In this document: piece after piece, positions 15,350 through 24,308 of the stretch
Layout: each line of letters opens with the position of its first letter
Numbering within the stretch: the stretch's first letter is position 1
Assembly: GCF_001442805.1 (NCBI RefSeq)
Contig: NZ_CP011131.1
Coordinates: forward strand, 5,704,001 to 5,768,000
DNA length: 64,000 nucleotides
Reading direction: 5' to 3'
DNA from: Lysobacter gummosus
Lineage (GTDB): Bacteria > Pseudomonadota > Gammaproteobacteria > Xanthomonadales > Xanthomonadaceae
The notes under the pieces: generated by a model
Databases searched by the model: none
Told to the model about the DNA's origin: nothing
Seen by the model: the letters and a program-made list of their open reading frames with translations, nothing else
Position numbers and translations under genes: made by a program

Positions 15350-18300
15350 TTACAAATCCACGCCGAAGCCGATGCCGCCGGAGGTTTCCGAACCGGAGAA
15401 CGCCGCGCCCAGACTGATCGACACGTTTTCGTTGATGCGCCGGCCGTAGCCGATCGCCACGCCGCTTTCGCCGTCCTGGAACCCGGCGCCGACCGACAAG
15501 CGGCCGCGACCGGGCTTGGCATAGGCGCTGTTGGCCGACATCTGCGACATCGCCGCCGACATCGCGCCGTTGCGGCGGATGCGGCGATCCAGATCCTCGA
15601 AGCGGTCGTTGACCTCGGCGCGGAAATTGCCGAAGTCCAGGTTCAGGCCGTTGATGCGCTGATCGGTGTAGGTGTTGGCCGATTGCAGCGTGCGCGCATC
15701 GCCAGCGTCGGCGCGGGCGTTGGACTGCTGGATCTGATTGTTGGTGTAGCCGTTGGCGGTCTGCACCGAGGCGGTGTCGCCGGCCTGCATCTGGCGCAGA
15801 TTGACCGCGTCGGTGGCCGCGGTGCCGTCGGCGACGTTCGACACGCGCGTACCGTCGGCGCCTTCCAGCGTCAGCTGGCTGCGCGACGCATCGTCGTAGT
15901 TGGCCGACAACGGCGAACCGCCCGGCCCCTGCGGACCCTGCGGCCCTTGCGGACCCTGCGGACCACCCGGTCCCTGCGGACCTTGCGGCCCCTGAGGCCC
16001 TTGCGGCCCGGCCGGAATCGCCGCGATGCGTCCGTACAGATCGGTCAGCCGGCCATCGACCGCGCCGAACGCCGAACCCACATCGTTGAACGCACTGCCC
16101 TGGATCGTGTACGTCGGCGCGACGAACACGCCGCCGCTGAAGCTGGCACCGCCGCCGAACACACCCGTCACCGTGTTGAGTTGCGACAGATTCACCGCAT
16201 CGGTGTCCTGCGTGGCCGCGGCGACATTGACCAGCTGCCGCTCGGCACCGGCGGCGCCGAACGAGACCGTGTTGGCGCGATCGGCCACCGAGTTGTTGCC
16301 CAGCGCGAGCGAATCGGCGGCGGTGGCTTGAGCGTTGTTGCCGACCACCAGCGTGTTCGCACCGCTGGCGACGTTGTCGTTGCCGATCGCCGTCGCGTTG
16401 GCCGCCGATACGTTGTTGTTGTTGCCTACCGCGTTCGATCTTTCGCCGTCGACTGTATTGTCGCCGCCGAAGGCATTCGAACCGTTGCCGACCACGGTGT
16501 TGAGACGGCCGAACGCGTTCGAACCGATTCCACCGGCCAGATTGAAGTTGCCGAACGCGCTGCTGTCCGCGGCATTGGCGCTGTTGACGAAGCCCACCGC
16601 GCTGGAGCCATTGCCCGCCGCGGTATTCGCCGCGCCCACCGCGGTGCTGTCGTCGCCGCTGGCGGTACTGGCGCCACCGACCGCTGTCGCATTCGTGCCG
16701 CTGGCCAGACTGCCGCTGCCCAGTGCGCTGCTGTTGGCGCCGCTCGAGGTGCTGCCTGCCCCTGCCGCGACGCTGTCGGTGCCCGACTGGTCGCCGCGGA
16801 TTACGTAACCGTCGCCGGCGACGCTGATCGCGCCTTGCAGCTGACGTACGTTCACCGCATCGGTCGCCTGCGCGCCATCGGCCACGTTGGTGATCTGTCG
16901 CTCCGCGCCCGCGGCGCCGACCGAGACCGTATTGGCCCGATCCGCCAACGAGTTCGAGCCCAGGGCCACCGAATCGGCCGCGGTCGCCTGGCTGTTGAAT
17001 CCCGCCGCCAGGCTGTTCGCGCCGCTGGCCGTATTGCCCGTGCCCAGCGCCGTCGCATTCGCGCCGCTGGCTACGTTGGCGTTGCCGACCGCATTGGCGT
17101 TGTCGCCCCCGACCGTGTTGTCACCGCCGATCGCATTGCTGTTGAGACCGGTCGCGGTGTTGTTACGGCCGAACGCATTCGATCCCTCACCGTTGGCCGT
17201 ATTGAAATTGCCGAATGCGCTGCTGTTTTCGCCGAGCGCGGTGTTGACGTAACCCACCGCGCTGGACGATGCGCCCTGCGCTGTGTTGGCCGCGCCCAGT
17301 GCCGTGCTGTCTACACCCGTCGCCTTGCTCGCGCTGCCGACCGCGGTCGAACCGACACCGCTGGCTTCACTGCTCACGCCCAGTGCGCTGCTGTTCGCTC
17401 CGCTCGCCGTGCTGCCGGCGCCGGCGGCGACACCGCCCGTTCCGGTCTGGGTACCGCGAATCACATAGCCGTCGCCGGCGGTAGAGATCGCACCCTGCAG
17501 CTGGCGCAGATTCACCGCGTCGGTGCCCTGTGTCGCATCAGCGACATTGACCAGCTGCCGCTCGGCACCGGCGGCGCCGAACGAGACCGTGTTGGCGCGA
17601 TCGGCCACCGAGTTGTTGCCCAGCGCGAGCGAATCGGCGGCGGTGGCTTGAGCGTTGTTGCCGACCACCAGCGTGTTCGCTCCGCTGGCGACGTTGTCGT
17701 TGCCGATCGCCGTCGCGTTGGCCGCCGATACGTTGTTGTTGTTGCCTACCGCGTTCGACCTTTCGCCGTCGACTGTATTGTCGCCGCCGAAGGCATTCGA
17801 ACCGTTGCCGACCACGGTGTTGAGACGGCCGAACGCGTTCGAACCGGTTCCACCGGCCAGATTGAAATTGCCGAACGCGCTGCTGTCCGCGGCATTGGCG
17901 GAGTTGACGAAGCCCACCGCGCTGGAGGCATTGCCCGCCGCGGTATTCGCCGCGCCTACCGCGGTGCTGTCGTCGCCGCTGGCGGTACTGGCGCCACCGA
18001 CCGCTGTCGCATTCGTGCCGCTGGCCAGACTGCCGCTGCCCAGTGCGCTGCTGTTGGCGCCGCTCGAGGTGCTGCCTGCCCCTGCCGCGACGCTGTCGGT
18101 GCCCGACTGGTCGCCGCGGATCACGTAACCGTCGCCGGCGACGCTGATCGCGTCTTGCAGCTGACGTACGTTCACCGCATCGGTCGCCTGCGCGCCATCG
18201 GCCACGTTGGTGATCTGTCGCTCCGCGCCCGCGGCGCCGACCGAGACCGTATTGGCCCGATCCGCCAACGAGTTCGAACCCAGAGCCACCGAATCGGCCG

Positions 18301-19708
18301 CGGTCGCCTGGCTGTTGAATCCCGCCGCCAGGCTGTTCGCGCCGCTCGCCGTATTGCCCGTACCCAGCGCCGTCGCATTCGCGCCGCTGGCTACGTTGGC
18401 GTTGCCGACCGCATTGGCGTTGTCGCCTGCGACCGTGTTGTCGCCGCCGATCGCATTGCTGTTGAGGCCACTCGCGGTGTTGTTACGGCCAAACGCATTG
18501 GAAGCTTCGCCGACAGCGGCGTTGTAAGCGCCGAACGCGTTGCTGTTGTTGGCGCTGGCGGCGTTGTTGGTGCCGACCGCGCTGGCGTTATCGCCGTCGG
18601 CGGTATTGTCTCCGCCGACCGCATTGGCGTTCAGGCCATTGACGTTATTGCCGCGACCCACCGCGTTGGAACCGGCGCCGACGGCGGTATTGAAGTTGCC
18701 GAGCGCGCTGCTGTCGATGCCGCTGGCGGTATTGACGTAGCCCAGCGCGCTGGCGTTGGCCGCGCGGGCCTCGTTGGCGATGCCGATGGCGCTTGCGTCG
18801 GTGGAGTCGGCGACGTTATCGGCGCCGACAGCGACCGCACCGGATCCGCTTGATTCGTTACCGCTGCCGACGGCGTTGCTGCGCGCGCCGCTGGCGATGT
18901 TCGCATTGCCTACGGCGGTCGCGTCGTCGCCATCGGCCTCGTTATCCGCGCCTAGCGAATTGGCATTGAGGCCGGCCGCGCTGTTGGAACGGCCGATCGC
19001 ATTCGATCCGATACCGCTGGCGACGTTGAAATTGCCCAGCGCGCTGGCGTTCTCGCTATTCGCCGAGTTGACGTAGCCCACGGCGCTGGAAGCGGTCGCG
19101 GCGGCGGTATTCAGGCGACCGACCGCAGTGCTGTCTTCGCCAGAAGACACATTGCCAGAGCCGACCGCCAGGGAAGCGCCGCCGGTCGCGAAGTTGCCGT
19201 TACCGGAAGCGTGGCTGCCCGCTCCACCGGCGTCGTTGCCGTTACCCAGCGCCACCGCCCCGTCGCCGCCGACGGTATTGCCGTCGCCGAACGCCGCCGC
19301 CCCCGCGCCGCCGACGGTATTCAGACTGCCAAAACCGTTCGCGCCGTCGCCGGTGACGGTGTTGATCCGCCCGAAGGCATTGCTGCCCACGCCGAGCGCC
19401 TGATTGAAGTTGCCGACCGCGCTGCTGTCGTCGCCGGTCGCGCTGTTGACGAAGCCCAAGGCGCTGGCGCTCGCGCCGGCCGCGCTGTTGGCTTGTCCGA
19501 TCGCGGTGCTTTCCGCGCCGTCGGCGCTGTTGCCGTTGCCGCAGCTGATCGCGTTGGCGCCGCTGGCGGTGCTGCCGCCGCTGTTCTCGTTGCTGGTGTC
19601 GCCATCGTTGAGGTCGCAGTTGTTGCCTGCGAACGCCTGCGTCGATGCGACCACGTTGATACCGATGACGCTGGCAATAGCCAGCGCCAGTAGGGTGCTG
19701 CGATTCAT
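15350..19708 (-). CDS. YadA-like trimeric autotransporter adhesin with collagen-like stalk segment
   Basis: A 1452-residue surface protein (type V secretion). Residues 1-27 form a signal peptide ending TQAFA. From about 28 to 1175 run YadA-head repeats of roughly 14 residues (pattern like SNAxGxxNxASG). HIM-type neck motifs such as ERQITNVADGAQATDAVNVR recur near 510, 720, 950 and 1160. Around 1233-1265 lies a collagen-like run of eleven Gly-X-Y triplets, mostly GPQ. Next come a coiled-coil stalk and a YadA anchor of about 60 residues that ends in an amphipathic strand (GGIGFGVDL) and forms the trimeric barrel. An AGGGGG Shine-Dalgarno precedes ATG 19708. Residues about 410-733 recur at 850-1173. 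The ligand is unknown; attachment or biofilm is inferred. Confidence 0.93.
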   Translation of the reverse strand: MNRSTLLALAIASVIGINVVASTQAFAGNNCDLNDGDTSNENSGGSTASGANAISCGNGNSADGAESTAIGQANSAAGASASALGFVNSATGDDSSAVGNFNQALGVGSNAFGRINTVTGDGANGFGSLNTVGGAGAAAFGDGNTVGGDGAVALGNGNDAGGAGSHASGNGNFATGGASLAVGSGNVSSGEDSTAVGRLNTAAATASSAVGYVNSANSENASALGNFNVASGIGSNAIGRSNSAAGLNANSLGADNEADGDDATAVGNANIASGARSNAVGSGNESSGSGAVAVGADNVADSTDASAIGIANEARAANASALGYVNTASGIDSSALGNFNTAVGAGSNAVGRGNNVNGLNANAVGGDNTADGDNASAVGTNNAASANNSNAFGAYNAAVGEASNAFGRNNTASGLNSNAIGGDNTVAGDNANAVGNANVASGANATALGTGNTASGANSLAAGFNSQATAADSVALGSNSLADRANTVSVGAAGAERQITNVADGAQATDAVNVRQLQDAISVAGDGYVIRGDQSGTDSVAAGAGSTSSGANSSALGSGSLASGTNATAVGGASTASGDDSTAVGAANTAAGNASSAVGFVNSANAADSSAFGNFNLAGGTGSNAFGRLNTVVGNGSNAFGGDNTVDGERSNAVGNNNNVSAANATAIGNDNVASGANTLVVGNNAQATAADSLALGNNSVADRANTVSFGAAGAERQLVNVADATQGTDAVNLRQLQGAISTAGDGYVIRGTQTGTGGVAAGAGSTASGANSSALGVSSEASGVGSTAVGSASKATGVDSTALGAANTAQGASSSAVGYVNTALGENSSAFGNFNTANGEGSNAFGRNNTATGLNSNAIGGDNTVGGDNANAVGNANVASGANATALGTGNTASGANSLAAGFNSQATAADSVALGSNSLADRANTVSVGAAGAERQITNVADGAQATDAVNVRQLQGAISVAGDGYVIRGDQSGTDSVAAGAGSTSSGANSSALGSGSLASGTNATAVGGASTASGDDSTAVGAANTAAGNGSSAVGFVNSANAADSSAFGNFNLAGGIGSNAFGRLNTVVGNGSNAFGGDNTVDGERSNAVGNNNNVSAANATAIGNDNVASGANTLVVGNNAQATAADSLALGNNSVADRANTVSFGAAGAERQLVNVAAATQDTDAVNLSQLNTVTGVFGGGASFSGGVFVAPTYTIQGSAFNDVGSAFGAVDGRLTDLYGRIAAIPAGPQGPQGPQGPQGPGGPQGPQGPQGPQGPGGSPLSANYDDASRSQLTLEGADGTRVSNVADGTAATDAVNLRQMQAGDTASVQTANGYTNNQIQQSNARADAGDARTLQSANTYTDQRINGLNLDFGNFRAEVNDRFEDLDRRIRRNGAMSAAMSQMSANSAYAKPGRGRLSVGAGFQDGESGVAIGYGRRINENVSISLGAAFSGSETSGGIGFGVDL
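16190..17160. repeat. copy A of a roughly 970-bp direct repeat inside the autotransporter gene
   Basis: This segment matches 17510-18480 nearly base for base at an offset of exactly 1320 bp (440 codons), including third codon positions, so the duplication is recent. The reading frame is kept. Only scattered substitutions were noticed. Confidence 0.88.
17510..18480. repeat. copy B of a roughly 970-bp direct repeat inside the autotransporter gene
   Basis: Partner of the copy at 16190-17160. The two copies are separated by about 350 bp of non-identical head repeats. Recombination between them would delete or add 440 residues in frame. Confidence 0.88.
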
Positions 19709-20076
19709 TCGTTTTCCCCCTAATGGCTGACAAGAACCGGTTCGGAACCGTCAAGACGCGTGCCTGGATTTGACCCGCGCCCTCCCCGGCACCGGCTCGC
19801 ACAACCATAAAGCGCTTTGGTGCACTTTTATATAGGGGAAGCCATACGAATTAATTCACCAATACGGACAGGACGTGCAAGCCCGCATTCATCGCGCTGC
19901 AACGCAGCAATACCATGCTGTCCGGTTTTGCATCATTTGTGCGTCCTTGTGTTCGGCTGCATTTCGTGATCAAACTCGGCCGCGGCCTGTCGTTCGCCTC
20001 ACTCGTGGCCGTTCATCGTTCGCATCGAAGTACTGTCCGAACGAGTCACCATTGCCAATTCTTAGGGGGATTGATC
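19709..20076. promoter_or_regulatory. divergent intergenic region of autotransporter and secreted-protease genes
   Basis: About 370 bp without a credible gene, lying between two divergent surface or secreted-protein genes. It includes the least GC-rich stretch of the area around 19815-19862 (TTTTATATAGGGG, GAATTAATTCACC), a likely promoter zone. Both flanking genes have a TAGGGGG-like ribosome binding site. Promoter boxes could not be assigned. Confidence 0.45.
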
Positions 20077-20511
20077 ATGAGTACTCGCATGAAGGCCGGG
20101 CTGTTCGTGCCCGGTTTGTTTTTGCTCAGCTTGAGCGTGGCGAACGCCACGCAAAACGACGCAACCGATACGTCCATGGCCAGTTCCAAGGTCGGCATCG
20201 ACCAGGTCACCGGCAAGTTGCGTCCGCTCACCGCGGAAGAAAGCAGCGCGCTGGAACAGGCCGGCGCAAGCCGGCAGAAGTCCATGGCGAAAACCAGCGC
20301 GATGCGCGGCGTGGCTCCGGCCGACGACGCGGCCGCGCGCGCCACCGAGCGGCGCTTGCCCAGCGGCGCGGTCGCACGCAAGGCGCCGCTGAGCATGATG
20401 AGTACGCTCACCGCCACCCGCGACGCTTCCGGCAAGCTCGTGATCCGGCACAGCGAACCCGGCGACTCCAGCGCCGCGAACGCCCCGCACGAGGAGCTGC
20501 CGAGTGAATAA
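20077..20511 (+). CDS. small secreted protein of unknown function, coupled to the downstream protease
   Basis: A 144-residue protein. TTAGGGGGA precedes ATG 20077, and MKAGLFVPGLFLLSLSVANA is a signal peptide. The mature part carries a short conserved-looking block (VDQVTGKLRPLTAEES-like, written here as VGIDQVTGKLRPLTAEES) and is otherwise low-complexity Ala/Ser-rich, ending APHEELPSE. Its 3' end overlaps the metalloprotease start by 8 bp, so the two are made together and both are exported. It may be a dedicated companion (chaperone, inhibitor or cofactor) of the protease, but this rests only on gene order. Confidence 0.75.
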   Translation: MSTRMKAGLFVPGLFLLSLSVANATQNDATDTSMASSKVGIDQVTGKLRPLTAEESSALEQAGASRQKSMAKTSAMRGVAPADDAAARATERRLPSGAVARKAPLSMMSTLTATRDASGKLVIRHSEPGDSSAANAPHEELPSE

Positions 20512-22165
20512 GTCCCTGCTCGCAAGCGCGCTCGCGCTCGCCGCCGCGCTGTCGTGCGCGCCGTCCGCCCACGCCGCGCGCCTGACCCTGATCAATCTCG
20601 ACAACGGCACCCAGGTCGGCCTCAACGATCCCACCCCGGCCGCGCCGGTCGGCGGCAATCCCGGCACCACCGTCGGCGAACAGCGCCGCATCGCCTATCA
20701 ATACGCGATGGACGCATGGGGCGCGGTGGTGCAAAGCACCGTCGAGATCAAGATCTACGCCTCCTTCGCGCGGCTGAATTGCACCGCCACCAGCGCCACG
20801 CTCGGCCAGGCCGGTCCGAACTGGGTCGTCAACGACTTTCCCGGCTCGCGTCCGAACACGATGTACCACTCCGCGCTGGGCGACGCGATCGCCGGCAAAG
20901 ACCTGGTGATCGACGCGGACGATCCGGCCGACATTTCTTCCGCCTTCAACGGCGACCTCGGCAAGCCCGACTGCCTCGCCGGCCGCGGCTGGTATCTGGG
21001 CCTGGACGGCAAGACGCCGAACAGTACGATCAACTTCCTCAACGTGGTCATGCACGAGATCGGCCACGGCCTGGGCGCGTCGGGCTTCCTCAACAAGAAC
21101 AGCGGCGTGCTCGGCCTGGGCACGGGCATGACCGACGTCTACACCGCCAACGCCTACGACAACGTGCAGAACAAGCGCTTCGACGATCCGGCGATGACCG
21201 ACGCGCTGCGCGCGACGGCGATGAAGACGCCCGGACGCACCGTGTGGGACGGCGCCCAGGTCAACACGCAGGCGGCGTTGATCCTCGACAACCGCACCGT
21301 GTTGAACGTCAGCGCGCCGGCGGCGGCCGCGGGCAGCTACGAGATCGGCTTCGCCGACTTCGGCCCGGCGCCGACCGCGACCAGCTTCCCGTCCAACCAG
21401 TTGGTGCTGGTCGACGACGGCGTCGCCGCCGCTTCGACCAGCGACGGTTGCGAGACGCCGTTCGTCAACGCGGCGGCGGTGGCCGGCAAGATCGCGGTGA
21501 TCGATCGCGGCACCTGCGGCTTCGCGGTCAAGGCCAAGAACGCGCAACTCAACGGCGCGGCCGGCGTGGTGATCGTCAACAACGCCGGCGGCGTGCAGGG
21601 CATGGGCAACGCGGTGCCGCCGATCACCGACATCACCATTCCCACGGTGATGATCTCGCAAGCCGAAGGCGGCCTGGTCAAGGCCAACCTGCCGGCGACG
21701 GCGAGCGTGCTGGTCGATCCGAGCTTCCTGCAAGGCGCCGACCGCAACGGCCGCACGCGTCTGTATTCGCCGACCGTGGTGGCCGGCGGCTCGACCTTCT
21801 CGCACTTCGACACCGACCTGCAGCCCAACGCGCTGATGGAACCGTTCGATACGCCGGAGATCCAGTCCCAGCTCAACGTCGATCTGACTCCGGCCTTGTT
21901 CACCGATATCGGCTGGACGCTCAATCCGGGCAACGCCGTGCTCGGCACCTGCAACACCACGGTCAAGGCGGTGGATACCGGCGGCCTGATCGTGGGCGCG
22001 AACATCACCGCCGAGAGCAACCTGTGCGCGGCGCACTCCAACGGCAGCCGTGCCTTGTATCTGCGCTGCATCTCCGATCACGCCACGCAGTTGCAGCAGC
22101 AGGGTGCGATCACCACCACGCAGCTGGGCAAGGTGCGTCAGTGCGCGGCGACGGTGCGCCCGTAA
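20504..22165 (+). CDS. secreted zinc metalloprotease with inserted PA domain
   Basis: A 553-residue exported protein. Residues 1-24 are a signal peptide ending APSAHA. The zinc motif HEIGHGLG lies near residue 185. A PA (protease-associated) domain at about 270-400 includes VAGKIAVIDRGTCGFAVKAKNA and GAAGVVIVNNAGG. The peptidase then resumes with FSHFDTDLQPNALMEPF, typical of HExxH proteases with a downstream structural element. The C-terminal 70 residues carry a Cys-containing segment. It probably degrades extracellular protein; PA domains often shape substrate access. It overlaps the small secreted gene upstream and is followed by a strong hairpin. Confidence 0.85.
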   Translation: MNKSLLASALALAAALSCAPSAHAARLTLINLDNGTQVGLNDPTPAAPVGGNPGTTVGEQRRIAYQYAMDAWGAVVQSTVEIKIYASFARLNCTATSATLGQAGPNWVVNDFPGSRPNTMYHSALGDAIAGKDLVIDADDPADISSAFNGDLGKPDCLAGRGWYLGLDGKTPNSTINFLNVVMHEIGHGLGASGFLNKNSGVLGLGTGMTDVYTANAYDNVQNKRFDDPAMTDALRATAMKTPGRTVWDGAQVNTQAALILDNRTVLNVSAPAAAAGSYEIGFADFGPAPTATSFPSNQLVLVDDGVAAASTSDGCETPFVNAAAVAGKIAVIDRGTCGFAVKAKNAQLNGAAGVVIVNNAGGVQGMGNAVPPITDITIPTVMISQAEGGLVKANLPATASVLVDPSFLQGADRNGRTRLYSPTVVAGGSTFSHFDTDLQPNALMEPFDTPEIQSQLNVDLTPALFTDIGWTLNPGNAVLGTCNTTVKAVDTGGLIVGANITAESNLCAAHSNGSRALYLRCISDHATQLQQQGAITTTQLGKVRQCAATVRP

Positions 22166-22196
22166 ACGGCATCGCCCGCTGAGCGATCGCGACAGC

Positions 22197-22224
22197 GATG
22201 ACGGCGCCGCAAGGCGCCGTCATC
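22197..22224. terminator. hairpin downstream of the metalloprotease gene
   Basis: Perfect 12-bp arms GATGACGGCGCC / GGCGCCGTCATC around a GCAA tetraloop, starting 32 bp after the stop codon. The T tract after it is weak (GTTTGC), so termination is likely but not certain. Confidence 0.7.
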
Positions 22225-22393
22225 GTTTGCGACAGTCGCGCGCGGCAACGATATTTCGTTTCATCGCCGTCGCCGCACGCACAACGGCGGAATAACCTCA
22301 ACGCGCCGCGGCAACGTCCGGCACTTGAATTTCGCGCCCAAACCACTAATTTCGCAGCGTGGCCAACCCGGCCTTGCAGCGGAGTACGAAACG

Positions 22394-22642
22394 ATGGGAT
22401 TGATCAGCCTGCTCTGGGGCATGTTCGCGCTGGTGTGGATGATCCTGGCCCTGATTCCCTTGTTGGGCTGGGGCAACTGGTTCCTGATCCCGTTCGCCGC
22501 GGTCGGCGCGATCATCGCCGCGATCGGCCTGTTGTTCACGCGATCGGAACACAGCGGCCGCGCCAAGGCCGGCCTGATCCTCAACGGCATCGTGATCGTG
22601 GTCGGCATCGTCCGCCTGAGCATCGGCGGCGGGTTCATCTGA
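22394..22642 (+). CDS. small membrane protein, DUF4190-like
   Basis: An 82-residue protein of two to three hydrophobic helices (LLWGMFALVWMILALIPLLG, FAAVGAIIAAIGLLF, LILNGIVIVVGIVRLSIGG). The middle RSEHSGRAKAGLILNGI segment is typical of small DUF4190-type membrane proteins. The start at 22394 is chosen over the longer frame to 22325 because the first helix then begins directly. It stands alone, with no operon partner on the plus strand. Function unknown. Confidence 0.75.
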   Translation: MGLISLLWGMFALVWMILALIPLLGWGNWFLIPFAAVGAIIAAIGLLFTRSEHSGRAKAGLILNGIVIVVGIVRLSIGGGFI

Positions 22643-22730
22643 TCGCGCCCACCCGCGCCGGTAACGCAACGCGCGAGCCGCATCCCGGCTCGCGCCCTTC
22701 ACGCCGCTGCCGCTGCGCAGCGGCGACGAC

Positions 22731-24308
22731 TCAAGCCGAAGGCCGCGCCGCCAGCAGCGCGCGCGTGTGCGCGTGTTGCGGCGCGCGCAACACCTGCGCG
22801 GTCGTCCCGCTCTCGACGATGCGGCCGGCTTCCAGCACCGCGATGCGCTCGGCCACCGCCGCGGCGGCGGCGAGGTCGTGAGTCACGAACAGCAGCGCCA
22901 GGCCGCGCTCGCGTTTCAGGCGCACCAGCAAGGCCAGAATCGCGGCGCGATGATGCGCGTCCAGCGCCGACACCGCTTCGTCGCACACCAGCAGTTGCGG
23001 CTGCGTCGCCAGCGCGCGCGCGATCGCGATGCGTTGGCGTTGGCCGCCGGAGAACTGGTGCGGGTAGCGATCGAGCATCGCCTGCTCCAATCCGACCGCC
23101 CGCAACAGCTCGCCGGCGCGCGCGCGCCGCACCGCCGGATCGCGTTCGCCATGGATGCGCAGCGACTCGGCGACGATCTCGGCCACGCGCAGGCGCGGAT
23201 CCAGCGAGGCATACGGGTCCTGGAACACCACGCCGGTGCGCGCCCGCAGCGTGCGCAGCGCGGCGGCATCGAGACTGGCCAGGTCGACGCCGTCCAGATA
23301 TACCCGGCCCTGCGCGCCGCGCAACAAACGCAGCAAGACGCGGCCGAGCGTGCTCTTGCCGCTGCCGCTTTCGCCGACCAGGGCCAGGCCTTCGCCGCGA
23401 TGCAGTTCGATGTCCACGCCGTCCAGCGCCGGCGCAAGCGCGCGCGGATAACGCATGCGCAGGCCTTCGCCGACCAGCAGCGCGGGCGCGCCGGGCGGGC
23501 GCGGCGCGGCATCGTCTTCGAGCAGCGGCGCGATCCGGTCGGCCGCCAGCAACTCGCGCGTATACGCCTGCGCCGGTGCGGCGAACACTTGCGCGGTGGC
23601 GCCGCGTTCGATCACATCGCCGTGTTTGAGCACCAGCAACTGCTGCGCATACGCGCCGACCAGCGGCAGATCGTGACTGATCAGCAACAGGCTCAGCCCG
23701 TCTTCGCGGCGCAGGCGATCGAGCAGATCGAGAATGTCGCGGGCGATGCGTGCATCCAGCGCCGAGGTCGGCTCATCGGCGATCAGTGCGCGCGGCTGCG
23801 TCGCCAACGCCAGGGCGATGGCGATGCGTTGGCGTTGGCCGCCGGAGAACTGATGCGGATAGCGCCGCAGCAACGCATCTGGATCGGGCAATTGCACGCG
23901 TTCCAGCAAGGCCCGCGCCTGCCTGTCGGCATCGCCGGCGCTGAGACCGCGCACCGTGCGCAGGGTCTCCAGCAACTGCGCGCCGACCCGGCGCAGCGGA
24001 TGCAAGGACGCCAGCGGGTCCTGCGGCACCCAGGCCAGCGCGCGGCCGCGCAGCCGCGCGTGCGCGGTGCCGGTCAGTTCGATGGCGGCGCCGTCCACGC
24101 TCAAGCGCCCGCGCGCCTGCAGCGGCGCCGGCAGCAAGCCCAGCAGCGACAACGCGGTCAGGCTCTTGCCGCTGCCGCTTTCGCCGACCACGCCCAGGCA
24201 CTGGCCGGCATGCAATTGCAGATCGATCGGGCCGAGCAGGCGCTGCATCGCTCCGGCGCGGGTGCGCGCTTGGACGTGCAGCGCGTCCAGGGTCAGCCAC
24301 GCGCTCAT
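22731..24308 (-). CDS. peptide ABC transporter, fused dual ATP-binding protein (YejF/DppDF type)
   Basis: A 525-residue protein made of two complete ABC ATPase domains. The first half has Walker [11 protein letters not shown], signature [12 protein letters not shown] and Walker [14 protein letters not shown]. The second half has [11 protein letters not shown], a second [15 protein letters not shown] and [13 protein letters not shown], in which the usual Pro after Glu is replaced by Ala. Both halves carry the D-loop/H-loop segments ([16 protein letters not shown]). This is the layout of YejF-like fused ATPases of oligopeptide importers. Its ATG overlaps the upstream permease stop (ATGA). No DppB-type permease or binding protein is adjacent. 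Confidence 0.9.
   Translation of the reverse strand: MSAWLTLDALHVQARTRAGAMQRLLGPIDLQLHAGQCLGVVGESGSGKSLTALSLLGLLPAPLQARGRLSVDGAAIELTGTAHARLRGRALAWVPQDPLASLHPLRRVGAQLLETLRTVRGLSAGDADRQARALLERVQLPDPDALLRRYPHQFSGGQRQRIAIALALATQPRALIADEPTSALDARIARDILDLLDRLRREDGLSLLLISHDLPLVGAYAQQLLVLKHGDVIERGATAQVFAAPAQAYTRELLAADRIAPLLEDDAAPRPPGAPALLVGEGLRMRYPRALAPALDGVDIELHRGEGLALVGESGSGKSTLGRVLLRLLRGAQGRVYLDGVDLASLDAAALRTLRARTGVVFQDPYASLDPRLRVAEIVAESLRIHGERDPAVRRARAGELLRAVGLEQAMLDRYPHQFSGGQRQRIAIARALATQPQLLVCDEAVSALDAHHRAAILALLVRLKRERGLALLFVTHDLAAAAAVAERIAVLEAGRIVESGTTAQVLRAPQHAHTRALLAARPSA

Noticed and set aside
15683..18853. Long plus-strand open frame (over 1000 codons) antisense to the autotransporter gene
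   Set aside because: It exists because the repeated head codons lack stops in the opposite strand. It has no family features, signal or ribosome site, and its composition mirrors the repeats.
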